Shown in pieces: positions 46,315 to 54,069 of a stretch of 64,000 nt of DNA (position 1 is its first letter; the number at the start of each line of letters is the position of its first letter). The stretch comes from Actinorugispora endophytica (GTDB taxonomy: Bacteria > Actinomycetota > Actinomycetes > Streptosporangiales > Streptosporangiaceae). The position numbers were made by a program, and so were the translations under genes. Below the pieces are notes generated by a model. That model was given only the letters and a program-made list of their open reading frames with translations. It was not told the origin of the DNA and did not search any database. Location: assembly GCF_004363075.1 (NCBI RefSeq), contig NZ_SNYN01000001.1, positions 535,938 to 599,937 on the forward strand. The letters run 5' to 3'.

Positions 46315-47205
46315 TCAAGCGAGGACGTCGAGCAGCCGCTCGGCGTCCTGCGGCTTGAGCAGGCCCGCCGCGAGGGCGCGGTCCGCTGTGAGGCGGGCCA
46401 GAGCCACGTAGCTCGCGGCGCTTTCCGGGGAGTGCTCGCGTAGCTGGGCGATGTGCCTGGCGACGGTGTCGGCGTCGCCGCGCAGCACCGGCCCGCTGAG
46501 ACCGTCGATACCGAGCCGGAGCGCGTTGTCCAGCGCCGCTCCCAGCAGTGGTGCGAGCATCCGGCCGGGGTGGTCGACCCCGGCCAGGTTCAGCAGTGAG
46601 GCGCTCTCGGCCACGAGGGTGACGAGGTGGTTCGCGCCTCCGGCGAGGGCCGCGTGGTAGAGCGCCCTGTGCTCCTCGGCGATCCACACCGGTTCGGCGC
46701 CCATCTCCACGACGAGCGCCTCGGCGATGGGACGCAGCGGCTCGGGCGAGGTGACGCCGAAGGAGCAGTCGGCCAGCCGGGTGAGGTCCTCGTCCCGGCC
46801 GGTGAAGGTCATCACCGGGTGCAGGGCGAGCGGCAGCGCACCCGCTCTGGTGAGCGGGCCGAGCACACTGTGGCCGTACGCTCCGCTGGCATGCGCGACG
46901 AGTTTTCCGGTGACGTCCACACCGGTCTCGGCCAGCCCTCCCGCCAGTGGTTCGAGGGCGTCGTCGGGCACCGTCACCAGGACGAGGTCGGCCGCGGCGA
47001 CGACTTCGGCGGGTTCGTGGACCCGCGCGTCCGGAAGGCGCGCGGCGACCCTGCCCCGGGACGCCTCCGACACCGCGGAGGCGGCGACGACGCTGTGCCC
47101 GGCGCGCTCCAGCGCCGCTCCGAGGACCGAGCCGACCCGGCCGGGTCCGATGATCCCGACAGCGAGGCGCGCGGGACGCTGGCGTGTGGTGTGCGCCGTG
47201 TTCAT
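46315..47205 (-). CDS. Rossmann-like/DUF2520 oxidoreductase
   Basis: A 296-residue protein with an N-terminal NAD(P)-binding Rossmann fold (LAVGIIGPGRVGSVLGAALE) and a C-terminal helical DUF2520 domain (HPVMTFTGRDEDLTRL; HRALYHAALAGGANHLVTL). The family is linked to panC in actinobacteria (Rv3603c). It may supply a ketopantoate- or related reductase-type step, but its reaction is not established. The start is the ATG of MNTAHTTR; a GTG 7 codons earlier is possible. First gene of the cofactor operon. Confidence 0.87.
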   Translation of the reverse strand: MNTAHTTRQRPARLAVGIIGPGRVGSVLGAALERAGHSVVAASAVSEASRGRVAARLPDARVHEPAEVVAAADLVLVTVPDDALEPLAGGLAETGVDVTGKLVAHASGAYGHSVLGPLTRAGALPLALHPVMTFTGRDEDLTRLADCSFGVTSPEPLRPIAEALVVEMGAEPVWIAEEHRALYHAALAGGANHLVTLVAESASLLNLAGVDHPGRMLAPLLGAALDNALRLGIDGLSGPVLRGDADTVARHIAQLREHSPESAASYVALARLTADRALAAGLLKPQDAERLLDVLA

Positions 47206-47297
47206 AGGTGTTCTGTTCCAGTCCACTCGGGTACCGGACCTGCTGAGGGCCAGGTTACTCGCCGGTCGGCCGCGGCCGTCACGCGGGGCGGGGCCCG

Positions 47298-47327
47298 TGC
47301 GGACGGCGACGGCCGCCGCCGTCCGCA
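47298..47327. terminator. Terminator after the chaplin gene
   Basis: A perfect 11-bp stem TGCGGACGGCG / CGCCGTCCGCA with an 8-nt loop, downstream of the chaplin stop at 47372. Confidence 0.8.
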
Positions 47328-47371
47328 GGAGCGGTCGGCGGCGGCCGGATGCGCGGTTCCGGGTCTGCCCG

Positions 47372-47620
47372 CTAGTCGATCACGAAGGCGCCGGACTTGT
47401 AGCAGTCGGCGCCCGCGATACCGATGATCGCGATCGCGTTGCCGCAGACGTTGGCCGGCACGTTGGCGTCGACGTCGACCTGGTTGCCGCTCAGGATCGA
47501 GCCGTTGCCGGAGGTGATGGCGTCGTCACCCGAGTAGGCGGAGGCCGACGTGGCGCCCGCGAGGAGCATTCCGGCGGCGGCGGCGGTGACGGCGGCGGCG
47601 GCGAGGGCCTTCTTCAGCAC
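47372..47620 (-). CDS. Short chaplin
   Basis: An 82-residue secreted protein with a signal peptide (KKALAAAAVTAAAAGMLLAG ... SASA) and one chaplin domain: GNGSILSGNQVDVDANVP, then ANVCGNAIAIIGIAGADC. The two Cys form the usual disulfide. It has no LAxTG sorting signal, so it is of the short kind that coats aerial hyphae and lowers surface tension. The tail after the second Cys (YKSGAFVID) and the short loop differ from the common form. GTG start with AAGGAG 7 nt upstream. It is inserted between the PH-domain genes and the panC operon. Confidence 0.85.
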   Translation of the reverse strand: MLKKALAAAAVTAAAAGMLLAGATSASAYSGDDAITSGNGSILSGNQVDVDANVPANVCGNAIAIIGIAGADCYKSGAFVID

Positions 47621-47968
47621 AGCGAATCTCCTTGGAACGGGCCGGGCGGCAAGGGGACACCCGGCCTTTTGCTGACAATGCGTACTTCTTTGAACACATG
47701 TCGTGTTCGCCCTCCATCTAGCCACATCAACGAGCGCTCGAGAGGGTTTTCACCGAAAGTGAATAACTTAGGGGAGTTTTTCAATGACACCGAGTAGTGG
47801 AAAATGTCGTGATTTGCCAGTGGAAAATCCCGCCACCCAGACCGCGTCGAGTGACGGGAGTCACATTTCCCACGAAGACATCCCGATGACGTCGCCGTCG
47901 GTGTTCCACGACGGCGGATCGTGGAACACCGACGGCGAGGCCATCGGGAGAGGCGCGTCCGCGGCTCC
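47621..47968. other. Chaplin promoter region
   Basis: No gene is supported. The chaplin upstream region is AT-richer than average and contains a perfect inverted repeat, GAACAC-ATGTC-GTGTTC, at 47692-47708, a candidate operator for a developmental regulator. Confidence 0.5.
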
Positions 47969-50476
47969 CTACTGGCGGGTGTCCGTGTCGCTTCGGGTCG
48001 CCCAGCGCTCGGGTCCCCCCGAGGCCGCGCGGGCGCGCTCCGCGCGTTCGGCGACACCGTCGACCACCCGCCGGGCCTCCCCGAGTTCACGGTGCGGAGC
48101 GCGGGCGCGGACCGGACCCGGCGGGGTCTCCACCTCGACGGTGGCGGCGCCGAGCATCCGGGCCAGCGGCCCCGCCGTCAGGCGCAGGGTCTGCATCCGC
48201 GAGTGCGGGACGATCTCGACCACCCTGCAGAACAGGCCGCGCCGGGTGACGAAGAGCGAGTCGTCCACGCCGAGCGCCTCCTGGCCGGCCTGGCCCAGGT
48301 GGGCGGGGTGCAGCGTGACCGAGGAGACGTCGGTCCCCGGGAAGAGCTCCCCGACCAGCGCGTAGGCCAGCCGCTTGGGCACCACCGGAAGCAGCGTCGA
48401 GGAGTCCGTCTGCCGCTCCCCCACGTACCCGGCGACGTTCGCCTCGACCCGCACGACGTTGAAGACCCGCCACAGCAGCGGCTCGACGATGCGCACCGCC
48501 TGCACCCGCCCCGGCGGCACCGTCTGCATCCGCGCCTGGAAGACGCCGTAGCGCAGCCGCAGCCCGTCCGGCGAGAGCGAGGCGTAGAAGTCGATGTACC
48601 GCAGCAGCGGTCCGAGGAAGCCGCGCATCAGGCCCAGCAGCAGCGGGACCGCCCCGCCGAGCACGCCCGGCTCGCCGAAGGCCAGGCCCGCCACGATCAG
48701 CAGCATGAAGAGCACGAAGGCCGCCAGCACCGGGACCCGGAAGACCAGCGCGCCGATCAGCAGCGAGAACGGGAGCTTGTACAGCGGGGTCTCGGGCGCC
48801 TCCGGGGTCCGGCCGGAGAGCCCGGCGGCGTGCGCGAGCAGGCTCGCGCGCAGCCGCTCGGCCTGACCCCGTCCGAGGTAGCGCAGCCGCAGTTCGCCGC
48901 TGTCACCCCCGGCGAGTTCCACCCGAAGCTCGGCAAGCCCGATGACCTGCATGAACAACGGCCGGACCACGTCCACCGCCTGCAGCCGGCTCAACGGGAT
49001 CTCCCGCGTCAACTGCCGGAACAGCCCGGTGTGCAGGACGAGGTGGTCGCCTTTCAGCCCGAAATAGGTGTTCCACCAGGCCACGAGCGAGTAGGCGGCG
49101 GTCCCCATCGCCACCGCCAGGGTGAGCAGCAGGGTCCACCCGATGCCGAAGTCCAGCAGGATCGGCCCGGGCAGCGCGAAGAACACCAGCGTGACGACGG
49201 CCGTCCGAAGCGCCACCGTCGCACCGTGCAGGCGGTGCGAACCCGTGGTGATGTCGGCCTCGGGTCTGGGCGGCAGCGAACCGGGGAGCGGAGCGGCGCC
49301 GCTCCTGGGCTGCCACGCCCCCGGAGGCGGAGCGGGCTGGGTGTACGGGGCGAACCGCACGTGCGAGCCGGTCGGCGCCGGGGGCCCGTAGTGGTGTCCG
49401 GGCGGCGGCGCGCCCGGGTGGGGGCCCTGCGCGGCCCACTGCCCGGGGGCCGGGTGCTCCGGACCCGACGGGCGGACGTTCGTCGTGGGCGGTCCGACGG
49501 GCGGCGGGTACCCCGCTCCCTGCGGACCCCCCGGAGGCGAGGCGGCCTGACCGGACGGCGCGGCGTACCCCGGGGGCACCGGCGGCACATAGGGGCGGCC
49601 CTGGGTGACGGAGGGCGGCTGCGGCGTGGGCGGCGCGTAGGCCGGCGCGAACCGGGGCCCCTGGTTCCACAGCGGCTGCCGCGGCCGTTCGGGCTCCTCC
49701 CGCGCCGGGGGGCCGGACCACAACGGCGCCGACGTCTCAGGCCCCCGACCGTTCGGGTCGGCGGGGTTTCCCGGTTCCGAGCCCTCCGCCCTCGACCCCC
49801 AGAACGGCGTCTGACCGGGACGCGCCCTCCTGGCGGCGGCCTCTTCGGGCCTCTCCGCTCCGGGAGCCGCGTCGCCGCGGCCGTCCTCGACGCGCGGGGC
49901 CTCGGCCCGGACCCCCCAGAACGGGGTCCGGCCGGGCTCGGGCGCTCCGGGTCCGGGTTCGCCCTTCCGCTCCCCGGGGGCCCCGCCCCGGTCGGAGGGC
50001 CGCTCGGGGCTCGGCGCCCGCTCGGGCCCGGCGGCCGCCTCCTGGACCGGAGGAGCCACGGGGGCGAAGCCCGGCTCGGGCCCGGGCCCCGGGGCTGCGG
50101 GGGGTTCGATGTGGGCCGCGTCGCGCAGGGCCTCGAAGGACCAGGCCGAGATCGGCGCGGGCGCGTCGATGTCGACACGGTTGGTGTCGGTGGGCGCGGT
50201 CACCTCACGCAGCGGAGGCGTGGGGTCGGGGCGCTCGGGATGGTCGAAGAGCCAGCCGTCCGAGTCCTGGCGGCCGGTTCCGGCCGCACCGTCCCCGGCC
50301 GTCCCGCTCCGGGCCGGGCCGGGGTCGGGCAGCGGCTCGGGGTCGGGCAGGTCGCCGTCGTCGTCGGACGCCTCCCGGGCGTCGAACCAGTGCGCGTCCA
50401 ACGGCGCGCGTCCGACGGGCGCGGCGTGGTCGGCCTGCTGTTCCTGGGGAATCGGGCCCCGTTCCGGTTCGGTCAC
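47969..50476 (-). CDS. Bacterial PH (YdbT-like) membrane protein with long disordered N-terminus
   Basis: An 835-residue protein. Residues 1-400 are Pro/Gly/Ala-rich and probably disordered, with seven spaced Trp motifs (HWFDARE, GWLFDHPE, AWSFEALRD, TPFWGVRAE, TPFWGSRAE, PLWSGPP, PLWNQGP). The rest carries paired membrane helices and three bPH2-type domains (LVLHTGLFRQLTREIPLSR; LRLRYGVFQARMQTVPPGRV; LFVTRRGLFCRVVEIVPHSR). YdbS/YdbT proteins support lipid or envelope-stress homeostasis in other bacteria. GTG start, 3 bp after the stop of the smaller bPH2 gene; the two work together. Confidence 0.85.
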   Translation of the reverse strand: MTEPERGPIPQEQQADHAAPVGRAPLDAHWFDAREASDDDGDLPDPEPLPDPGPARSGTAGDGAAGTGRQDSDGWLFDHPERPDPTPPLREVTAPTDTNRVDIDAPAPISAWSFEALRDAAHIEPPAAPGPGPEPGFAPVAPPVQEAAAGPERAPSPERPSDRGGAPGERKGEPGPGAPEPGRTPFWGVRAEAPRVEDGRGDAAPGAERPEEAAARRARPGQTPFWGSRAEGSEPGNPADPNGRGPETSAPLWSGPPAREEPERPRQPLWNQGPRFAPAYAPPTPQPPSVTQGRPYVPPVPPGYAAPSGQAASPPGGPQGAGYPPPVGPPTTNVRPSGPEHPAPGQWAAQGPHPGAPPPGHHYGPPAPTGSHVRFAPYTQPAPPPGAWQPRSGAAPLPGSLPPRPEADITTGSHRLHGATVALRTAVVTLVFFALPGPILLDFGIGWTLLLTLAVAMGTAAYSLVAWWNTYFGLKGDHLVLHTGLFRQLTREIPLSRLQAVDVVRPLFMQVIGLAELRVELAGGDSGELRLRYLGRGQAERLRASLLAHAAGLSGRTPEAPETPLYKLPFSLLIGALVFRVPVLAAFVLFMLLIVAGLAFGEPGVLGGAVPLLLGLMRGFLGPLLRYIDFYASLSPDGLRLRYGVFQARMQTVPPGRVQAVRIVEPLLWRVFNVVRVEANVAGYVGERQTDSSTLLPVVPKRLAYALVGELFPGTDVSSVTLHPAHLGQAGQEALGVDDSLFVTRRGLFCRVVEIVPHSRMQTLRLTAGPLARMLGAATVEVETPPGPVRARAPHRELGEARRVVDGVAERAERARAASGGPERWATRSDTDTRQ

Positions 50477-50479
50477 GCG

Positions 50480-51010
50480 TCACAGCCCCGTGGAGAAGGT
50501 CTCGCTGCGCGCCGCCAGCCGGTCGCGCAGTGCGGTCGCGTCCTGCAGGCTCAGCCCCGGGATGCGCGCGTCGGCGGTGGTGGCGGCCGTGCGCACCCGG
50601 ACCGTGGCGATCCCCAGCGACTGCTCCAGCAGGTTCGCGGTGACGTCCACGACCTGCATCCGGCCGTAGGGAACCACGACGAGCTGCCGGATCACCGTCC
50701 CGAACGTCAGGTAGAAGTCGCTGCGCCCCTCGGCGTACCCCCACGACTCCCGGGTCCGCCCGGCGACGAACCAGACGGCCGCCCCGGCCAGCAGCGCGAG
50801 GACCGCGAGCGCCGCGCCCGCACCCCAGTTCAGCCGGACCCCGAGGCCCGCTCCGCCGAGCACGGCGACCGGCACGGCCACCATCAGCGCGAGCAGCCTG
50901 CGGTACCACGTGAACGCCGGGTCCACCCGGTTCCACGAGGTCCCCTCGGGCGCGGCGAAGGCCGCCTCGACCGGAGAGCTCTTCGGCTTCTGGACGTCGG
51001 ACGCGGTCAT
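50480..51010 (-). CDS. Bacterial PH (YdbS-like) membrane protein
   Basis: A 176-residue partner of the large bPH2 protein. It has two membrane helices (about 35-85) and one bPH2 domain (GRSDFYLTFGTVIRQLVVVP, YGRMQVVDVTANLLEQSLGI). ATG (MTASDVQK) with AGAGAAG upstream is preferred; a TTG 15 codons earlier is an alternative. Together the pair resembles the ydbS-ydbT arrangement, which is also found between the folate genes and panC in actinobacteria. Confidence 0.85.
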   Translation of the reverse strand: MTASDVQKPKSSPVEAAFAAPEGTSWNRVDPAFTWYRRLLALMVAVPVAVLGGAGLGVRLNWGAGAALAVLALLAGAAVWFVAGRTRESWGYAEGRSDFYLTFGTVIRQLVVVPYGRMQVVDVTANLLEQSLGIATVRVRTAATTADARIPGLSLQDATALRDRLAARSETFSTGL

Positions 51011-51166
51011 TTCGGGCTTCTCTGGAGATTCGGCGAAATCCACGATTGCAGTCAACCATCCTCGAACGGATCAATCGTTCTGCTATGCCGGACTTCCCCG
51101 ACGTTCCCGGCCTTATCCACGCGATGCGGCCGGTTTTGTGGTGGAGAAAGTCAAGATCCGTGCCAC

Positions 51167-51667
51167 TCACCCGTCGGATCGGGAGTCCTGGTCGTCCTCC
51201 GGGACCCTGCAGGCGTACTCCAGGAACAGCGCCGCGCCGATCAGGAACAAGCCGGACAACGCGGTGCCGCCCGCGACGAACGCGTCGGTCCGGGCGTGCG
51301 GACTGTGCAGGAGGTCCAGCAGCGCCAGCCCGAAACCACCGAAGCCGCCGAGGGCGACCGCCCCGAACAGGACGCTGGCCTTCGCGAACGCCACCAGCCG
51401 GGCGACGCTGATCGCCTCGATCGGCTCGGTTCCCGGAGCCCTGCGGATGCGGCGGCGGGTCTGCACCGCGGTGATCAGCTCGCCCAGCGCCAGCAGCGAC
51501 AGCGTGGGGATGGCCGTCCAGGGCAGCAGGAACAGGCTGGTGTAGGCCTGGCGCACGACCAGGAACACGACGACGCCGGCGACGAGGGCGATCACCAGCG
51601 GCATCCTCCACCCGGTGGGGCGCACCCGTCCCTCGCGGTCGTCGTGCTCGTTCGACGGGAGGTTCAC
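51167..51667 (-). CDS. DUF3180 membrane protein
   Basis: A 166-residue protein with four membrane helices (about 22-40, 44-62, 88-112 and 128-148). It belongs to the DUF3180 family found at the end of the folate operon in actinobacteria (Rv3605c). Its GTG start overlaps the folK stop (GTGA). Function unknown; coupling to folK suggests it is always made with the folate enzymes. Confidence 0.87.
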   Translation of the reverse strand: MNLPSNEHDDREGRVRPTGWRMPLVIALVAGVVVFLVVRQAYTSLFLLPWTAIPTLSLLALGELITAVQTRRRIRRAPGTEPIEAISVARLVAFAKASVLFGAVALGGFGGFGLALLDLLHSPHARTDAFVAGGTALSGLFLIGAALFLEYACRVPEDDQDSRSDG

Positions 51668-52188
51668 TCGGGCACCCTCAGCACCAGGTCGTCACGCCGC
51701 CGGACCTCCTGGTCGCCGAGCCCCGACAGCAGCTCCCGGACGCTCCCCCGGCCGACGATCTCGGCCTCGGGGTCGGCGTCCGCCCAGGGCCGCAGCACGA
51801 AGGCGCGCTCGTGCGCCCGGGGGTGCGGGATGGTCAGCTCCGGGTCCGTGCGGGTCTCCGCGCCGTAGGCGATGACGTCCACGTCCAGTGTCCGGGGCCC
51901 CCACCGCACCTCGCGGAGCCGGTGGAACGCCTCCTCCACGCCCTGGGCCCGCTCCAGCAGCGTCTCGGGACTGAGCAGGCTGTCCGCGACGACCACCGCG
52001 TTGAGGTAGTCGTCCTGCTCCGGGCCGCCCACCGGAGCCGTCTCGTACACCGGGGACAACCCCACCAGGCGCAGCCCGCTCGTGTCGAACAGGGCGTCGA
52101 CCGCGCCCTGGAGGTTCTCCAGCCGCTCGCCCTGGTTGCTGCCGAGCGCGAGCACGACCCTGCTCGCCCTGGTCCAGTCGGTTCTCAT
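51664..52188 (-). CDS. folK: HPPK, 2-amino-4-hydroxy-6-hydroxymethyldihydropteridine diphosphokinase
   Basis: A 174-residue enzyme that pyrophosphorylates 6-hydroxymethyldihydropterin in folate synthesis. It has the LALGSNQGERLENL start, the PVYETAPVGGPEQDDYLNAV substrate loop (YETAPVGGPEQDDYLNA) and the metal-binding RWGPRTLDVDVIAYG. The ATG overlaps the folB stop (ATGA), so the two are coupled. Confidence 0.96.
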   Translation of the reverse strand: MRTDWTRASRVVLALGSNQGERLENLQGAVDALFDTSGLRLVGLSPVYETAPVGGPEQDDYLNAVVVADSLLSPETLLERAQGVEEAFHRLREVRWGPRTLDVDVIAYGAETRTDPELTIPHPRAHERAFVLRPWADADPEAEIVGRGSVRELLSGLGDQEVRRRDDLVLRVPE

Positions 52189-52571
52189 GCGCGGCTCCGG
52201 TGAATGGTGACGGTCACGTCGTCGAACGGGTGCGGGATGGGCGCGTTGGGCTTGTGTACCGTGACCTCCGCCGCCATGACGCCCTCCTCGGCCAGGCAGA
52301 CCTGCGCCAACCGCTCGGCGAGCGTCTCGATCAGGTTCACCGGTTCGCCCCCGACGACCGCCGCGAGGCGGTCGCTGAGGACTCCGTAGTGGACGGTGTC
52401 GGCGACGTCGTCGCTGCGCGCGGCCGGGCGGGTGTCCACCTCCAGGAGGACGTCCACGACGAACTCCTGGCCCTCGCGCCGCTCGAAGTCGAACACCCCG
52501 TGGTGGCCCCTGGCGCGCAACCCGCGCACCGCGATCCGGTCCGGCGCCGGCGGTCCGGGTCTGTCAGTCAT
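52185..52571 (-). CDS. folB: Dihydroneopterin aldolase
   Basis: A 128-residue aldolase converting dihydroneopterin to 6-hydroxymethyldihydropterin. It has the RGLRARGHHGVFDFERREGQEF region (ARGHHGVFDFERREGQ) and the VHYGVLSDRL and LIETLAERLAQV helices. The ATG overlaps the end of the NTF2-like gene by 8 bp and its own stop overlaps folK. Confidence 0.95.
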   Translation of the reverse strand: MTDRPGPPAPDRIAVRGLRARGHHGVFDFERREGQEFVVDVLLEVDTRPAARSDDVADTVHYGVLSDRLAAVVGGEPVNLIETLAERLAQVCLAEEGVMAAEVTVHKPNAPIPHPFDDVTVTIHRSRA

Positions 52572-53004
52572 CGGTGCCCTCGTCCTCTTCGAGCATCACC
52601 GGCGACGCGTGGTGCGACCACAGCCGCCAGCCCTGCTCGGTCCGGACGAACAGGTTGGTGGTGACCACCTGACCGCCCGCCACGAACCCGGGGTTGTCCT
52701 CCTCCGCGGTCAGCACGTTCTCCTCACAGGTGACCATCGCGATCTCGCCGTCCACCCCGACGTGGGTCTCGGTGAGCACGTACTGGATGTAGGGGATGTT
52801 CGCCATGACCAGCGACCACGCGCGCATGATCTCGGCGCGCCCGCGCAGCATCGGCCAGCCGGGGTTGACGCAGACCAGGTCGGGAGCCTGGTCCTCGTTC
52901 GCCCACACCCGGTCCATGAGGTCGATGTCACCGGTCTCGATCGCCTGGTAGAACTCCGCGTTGGCCTCGGCCACGCGGTCCACGATCTCCTGCCGGGACT
53001 TCAC
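52564..53004 (-). CDS. NTF2/SnoaL-like protein of the folate operon
   Basis: A 146-residue cone-fold protein of the SnoaL/NTF2 family (EFYQAIETGDIDLMDRVWA; CVNPGWPMLRGRAEIMRAWS; GWRLWSHHASP). Its GTG overlaps the folP stop and its end overlaps folB, so it is embedded in the operon. A direct folate role is inferred only from this position; such a gene is seen in the folate operons of other actinomycetes. Confidence 0.85.
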   Translation of the reverse strand: MKSRQEIVDRVAEANAEFYQAIETGDIDLMDRVWANEDQAPDLVCVNPGWPMLRGRAEIMRAWSLVMANIPYIQYVLTETHVGVDGEIAMVTCEENVLTAEEDNPGFVAGGQVVTTNLFVRTEQGWRLWSHHASPVMLEEDEGTDD

Positions 53005-53909
53005 TGGCCGCCCCGGGTCCGGGGCGCGTCCGCGCGGCCCTCGTCGAGGGACGCGCCCCCGCTGCGCCAGGCCTGCGCGACCCGGACCGCGTCCGCGTTG
53101 GGGCGCACGTCGTGCACCCGCACCCCCCACGCCCCGTTGGCCGCGGCCAGTGTGGTCAGGGCGACGGTGGCGTCGTCGGACCCGGCGAAGGAGCGCGGTT
53201 CGCCCTCGGCGTCGCTGAGCAGGCGGCCGAGGAAGCGCTTTCGCGATCCGGCGACCAGCAGCGGACGGCCCATGGCGGTGAAGCGGTCGAGGCGGGCGAG
53301 CAGCGCCCAGTTGTGGCCCTGCTCGGGGGTCTTGGAGAACCCGAGGCCGGGGTCCAGGACGATCTGGCCCGGATCGACGCCCTCGTCGACCATCACGGCC
53401 ATGCGCTGGCTCAGCTCATCGTGGACTTCTTGGACGACATCGGTGTACACGGCGCGCTTGTGCATGTCATGACTATGCCCACGCCAGTGCATCAACACGT
53501 ACGCGACGCCGGTCCGTGCCACGAGCCTTGCCATTTCCGGGTCGGCCAGCCCTCCGCTGACGTCGTTGACCAGCCGCGCGCCGGCGTCGACGGCGGCCGC
53601 GGCGACCTCGGCCCGCATGGTGTCGACGCTCACGACCACCCCCTGGCGGGCCAGCTCGGAGACCACGGGGACGACCCTCCGCAGCTCCTCCTCCAGGGGG
53701 ACCCGCTGCGACCCGGGCCGGGTGGACTCACCGCCCACGTCCACGAGGTCCGCGCCGTCCCCGACCATCCGCAGCCCGTGCTCGACCGCCGCCCCGGGGT
53801 CGAACCAACTGCCACCGTCGGAGAAGGAGTCCGGGGTGACGTTGACGACCCCCATCACCAGACACCGGTCCTCGGCCGGAAGGCCGGGAAGCTCTATCGT
53901 CGTCGTCAT
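53001..53909 (-). CDS. folP: Dihydropteroate synthase
   Basis: A 302-residue TIM-barrel enzyme joining p-aminobenzoate to the pterin pyrophosphate; the sulfonamide target. It has GVVNVTPDSFSDGG, DVGGESTRPGS, NDVSGGLADPEM, VLDPGLGFSKT and AGSRKRFLG. The ATG is 6 nt after a TAGGCT -10-like box, so the folate operon message is probably leaderless. A 66-bp palindrome lies between argS and this promoter. Confidence 0.96.
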   Translation of the reverse strand: MTTTIELPGLPAEDRCLVMGVVNVTPDSFSDGGSWFDPGAAVEHGLRMVGDGADLVDVGGESTRPGSQRVPLEEELRRVVPVVSELARQGVVVSVDTMRAEVAAAAVDAGARLVNDVSGGLADPEMARLVARTGVAYVLMHWRGHSHDMHKRAVYTDVVQEVHDELSQRMAVMVDEGVDPGQIVLDPGLGFSKTPEQGHNWALLARLDRFTAMGRPLLVAGSRKRFLGRLLSDAEGEPRSFAGSDDATVALTTLAAANGAWGVRVHDVRPNADAVRVAQAWRSGGASLDEGRADAPRTRGGQ

Positions 53910-53915
53910 ACCGCA

Positions 53916-53921
53916 AGCCTA
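53916..53921 (-). promoter_or_regulatory. Candidate -10 of a leaderless promoter (folP operon)
   Basis: TAGGCT on the minus strand, 6 nt before the folP ATG; no ribosome site between. Confidence 0.55.
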
Positions 53922-53994
53922 CCGATCCGCTCCCGCCCGGACCCGCCGCGCTTCCGCCGATGATCTCGACACCCGACCGGCCGGGACAACCTCC

Positions 53995-54060
53995 CCGCTG
54001 ATCTTGACCTTTCCGGGGTCTCGGAGGCGGCTGAGACCCCGGAAAGGTCAAGATCAGCGG
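53995..54060. repeat. Palindromic element, copy A
   Basis: The 28-bp arms are perfectly complementary (left arm from CCGCTGATCTTGACC to GGGGTCTC) with a 10-nt loop GGAGGCGGCT. Bases 53996-54060 are identical to 58751-58815 (copy B). It lies between argS and folP and marks one end of the block that separates folP from folE. Confidence 0.95.
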
Positions 54061-54069
54061 AAAGAACGC

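Noticed and set aside
42773-51868. Two plus-strand frames over 1200 codons opposite nadB-nadC/panC and the bPH2 genes
   Set aside because: Both are shadows of well-supported minus-strand genes and show no domain.
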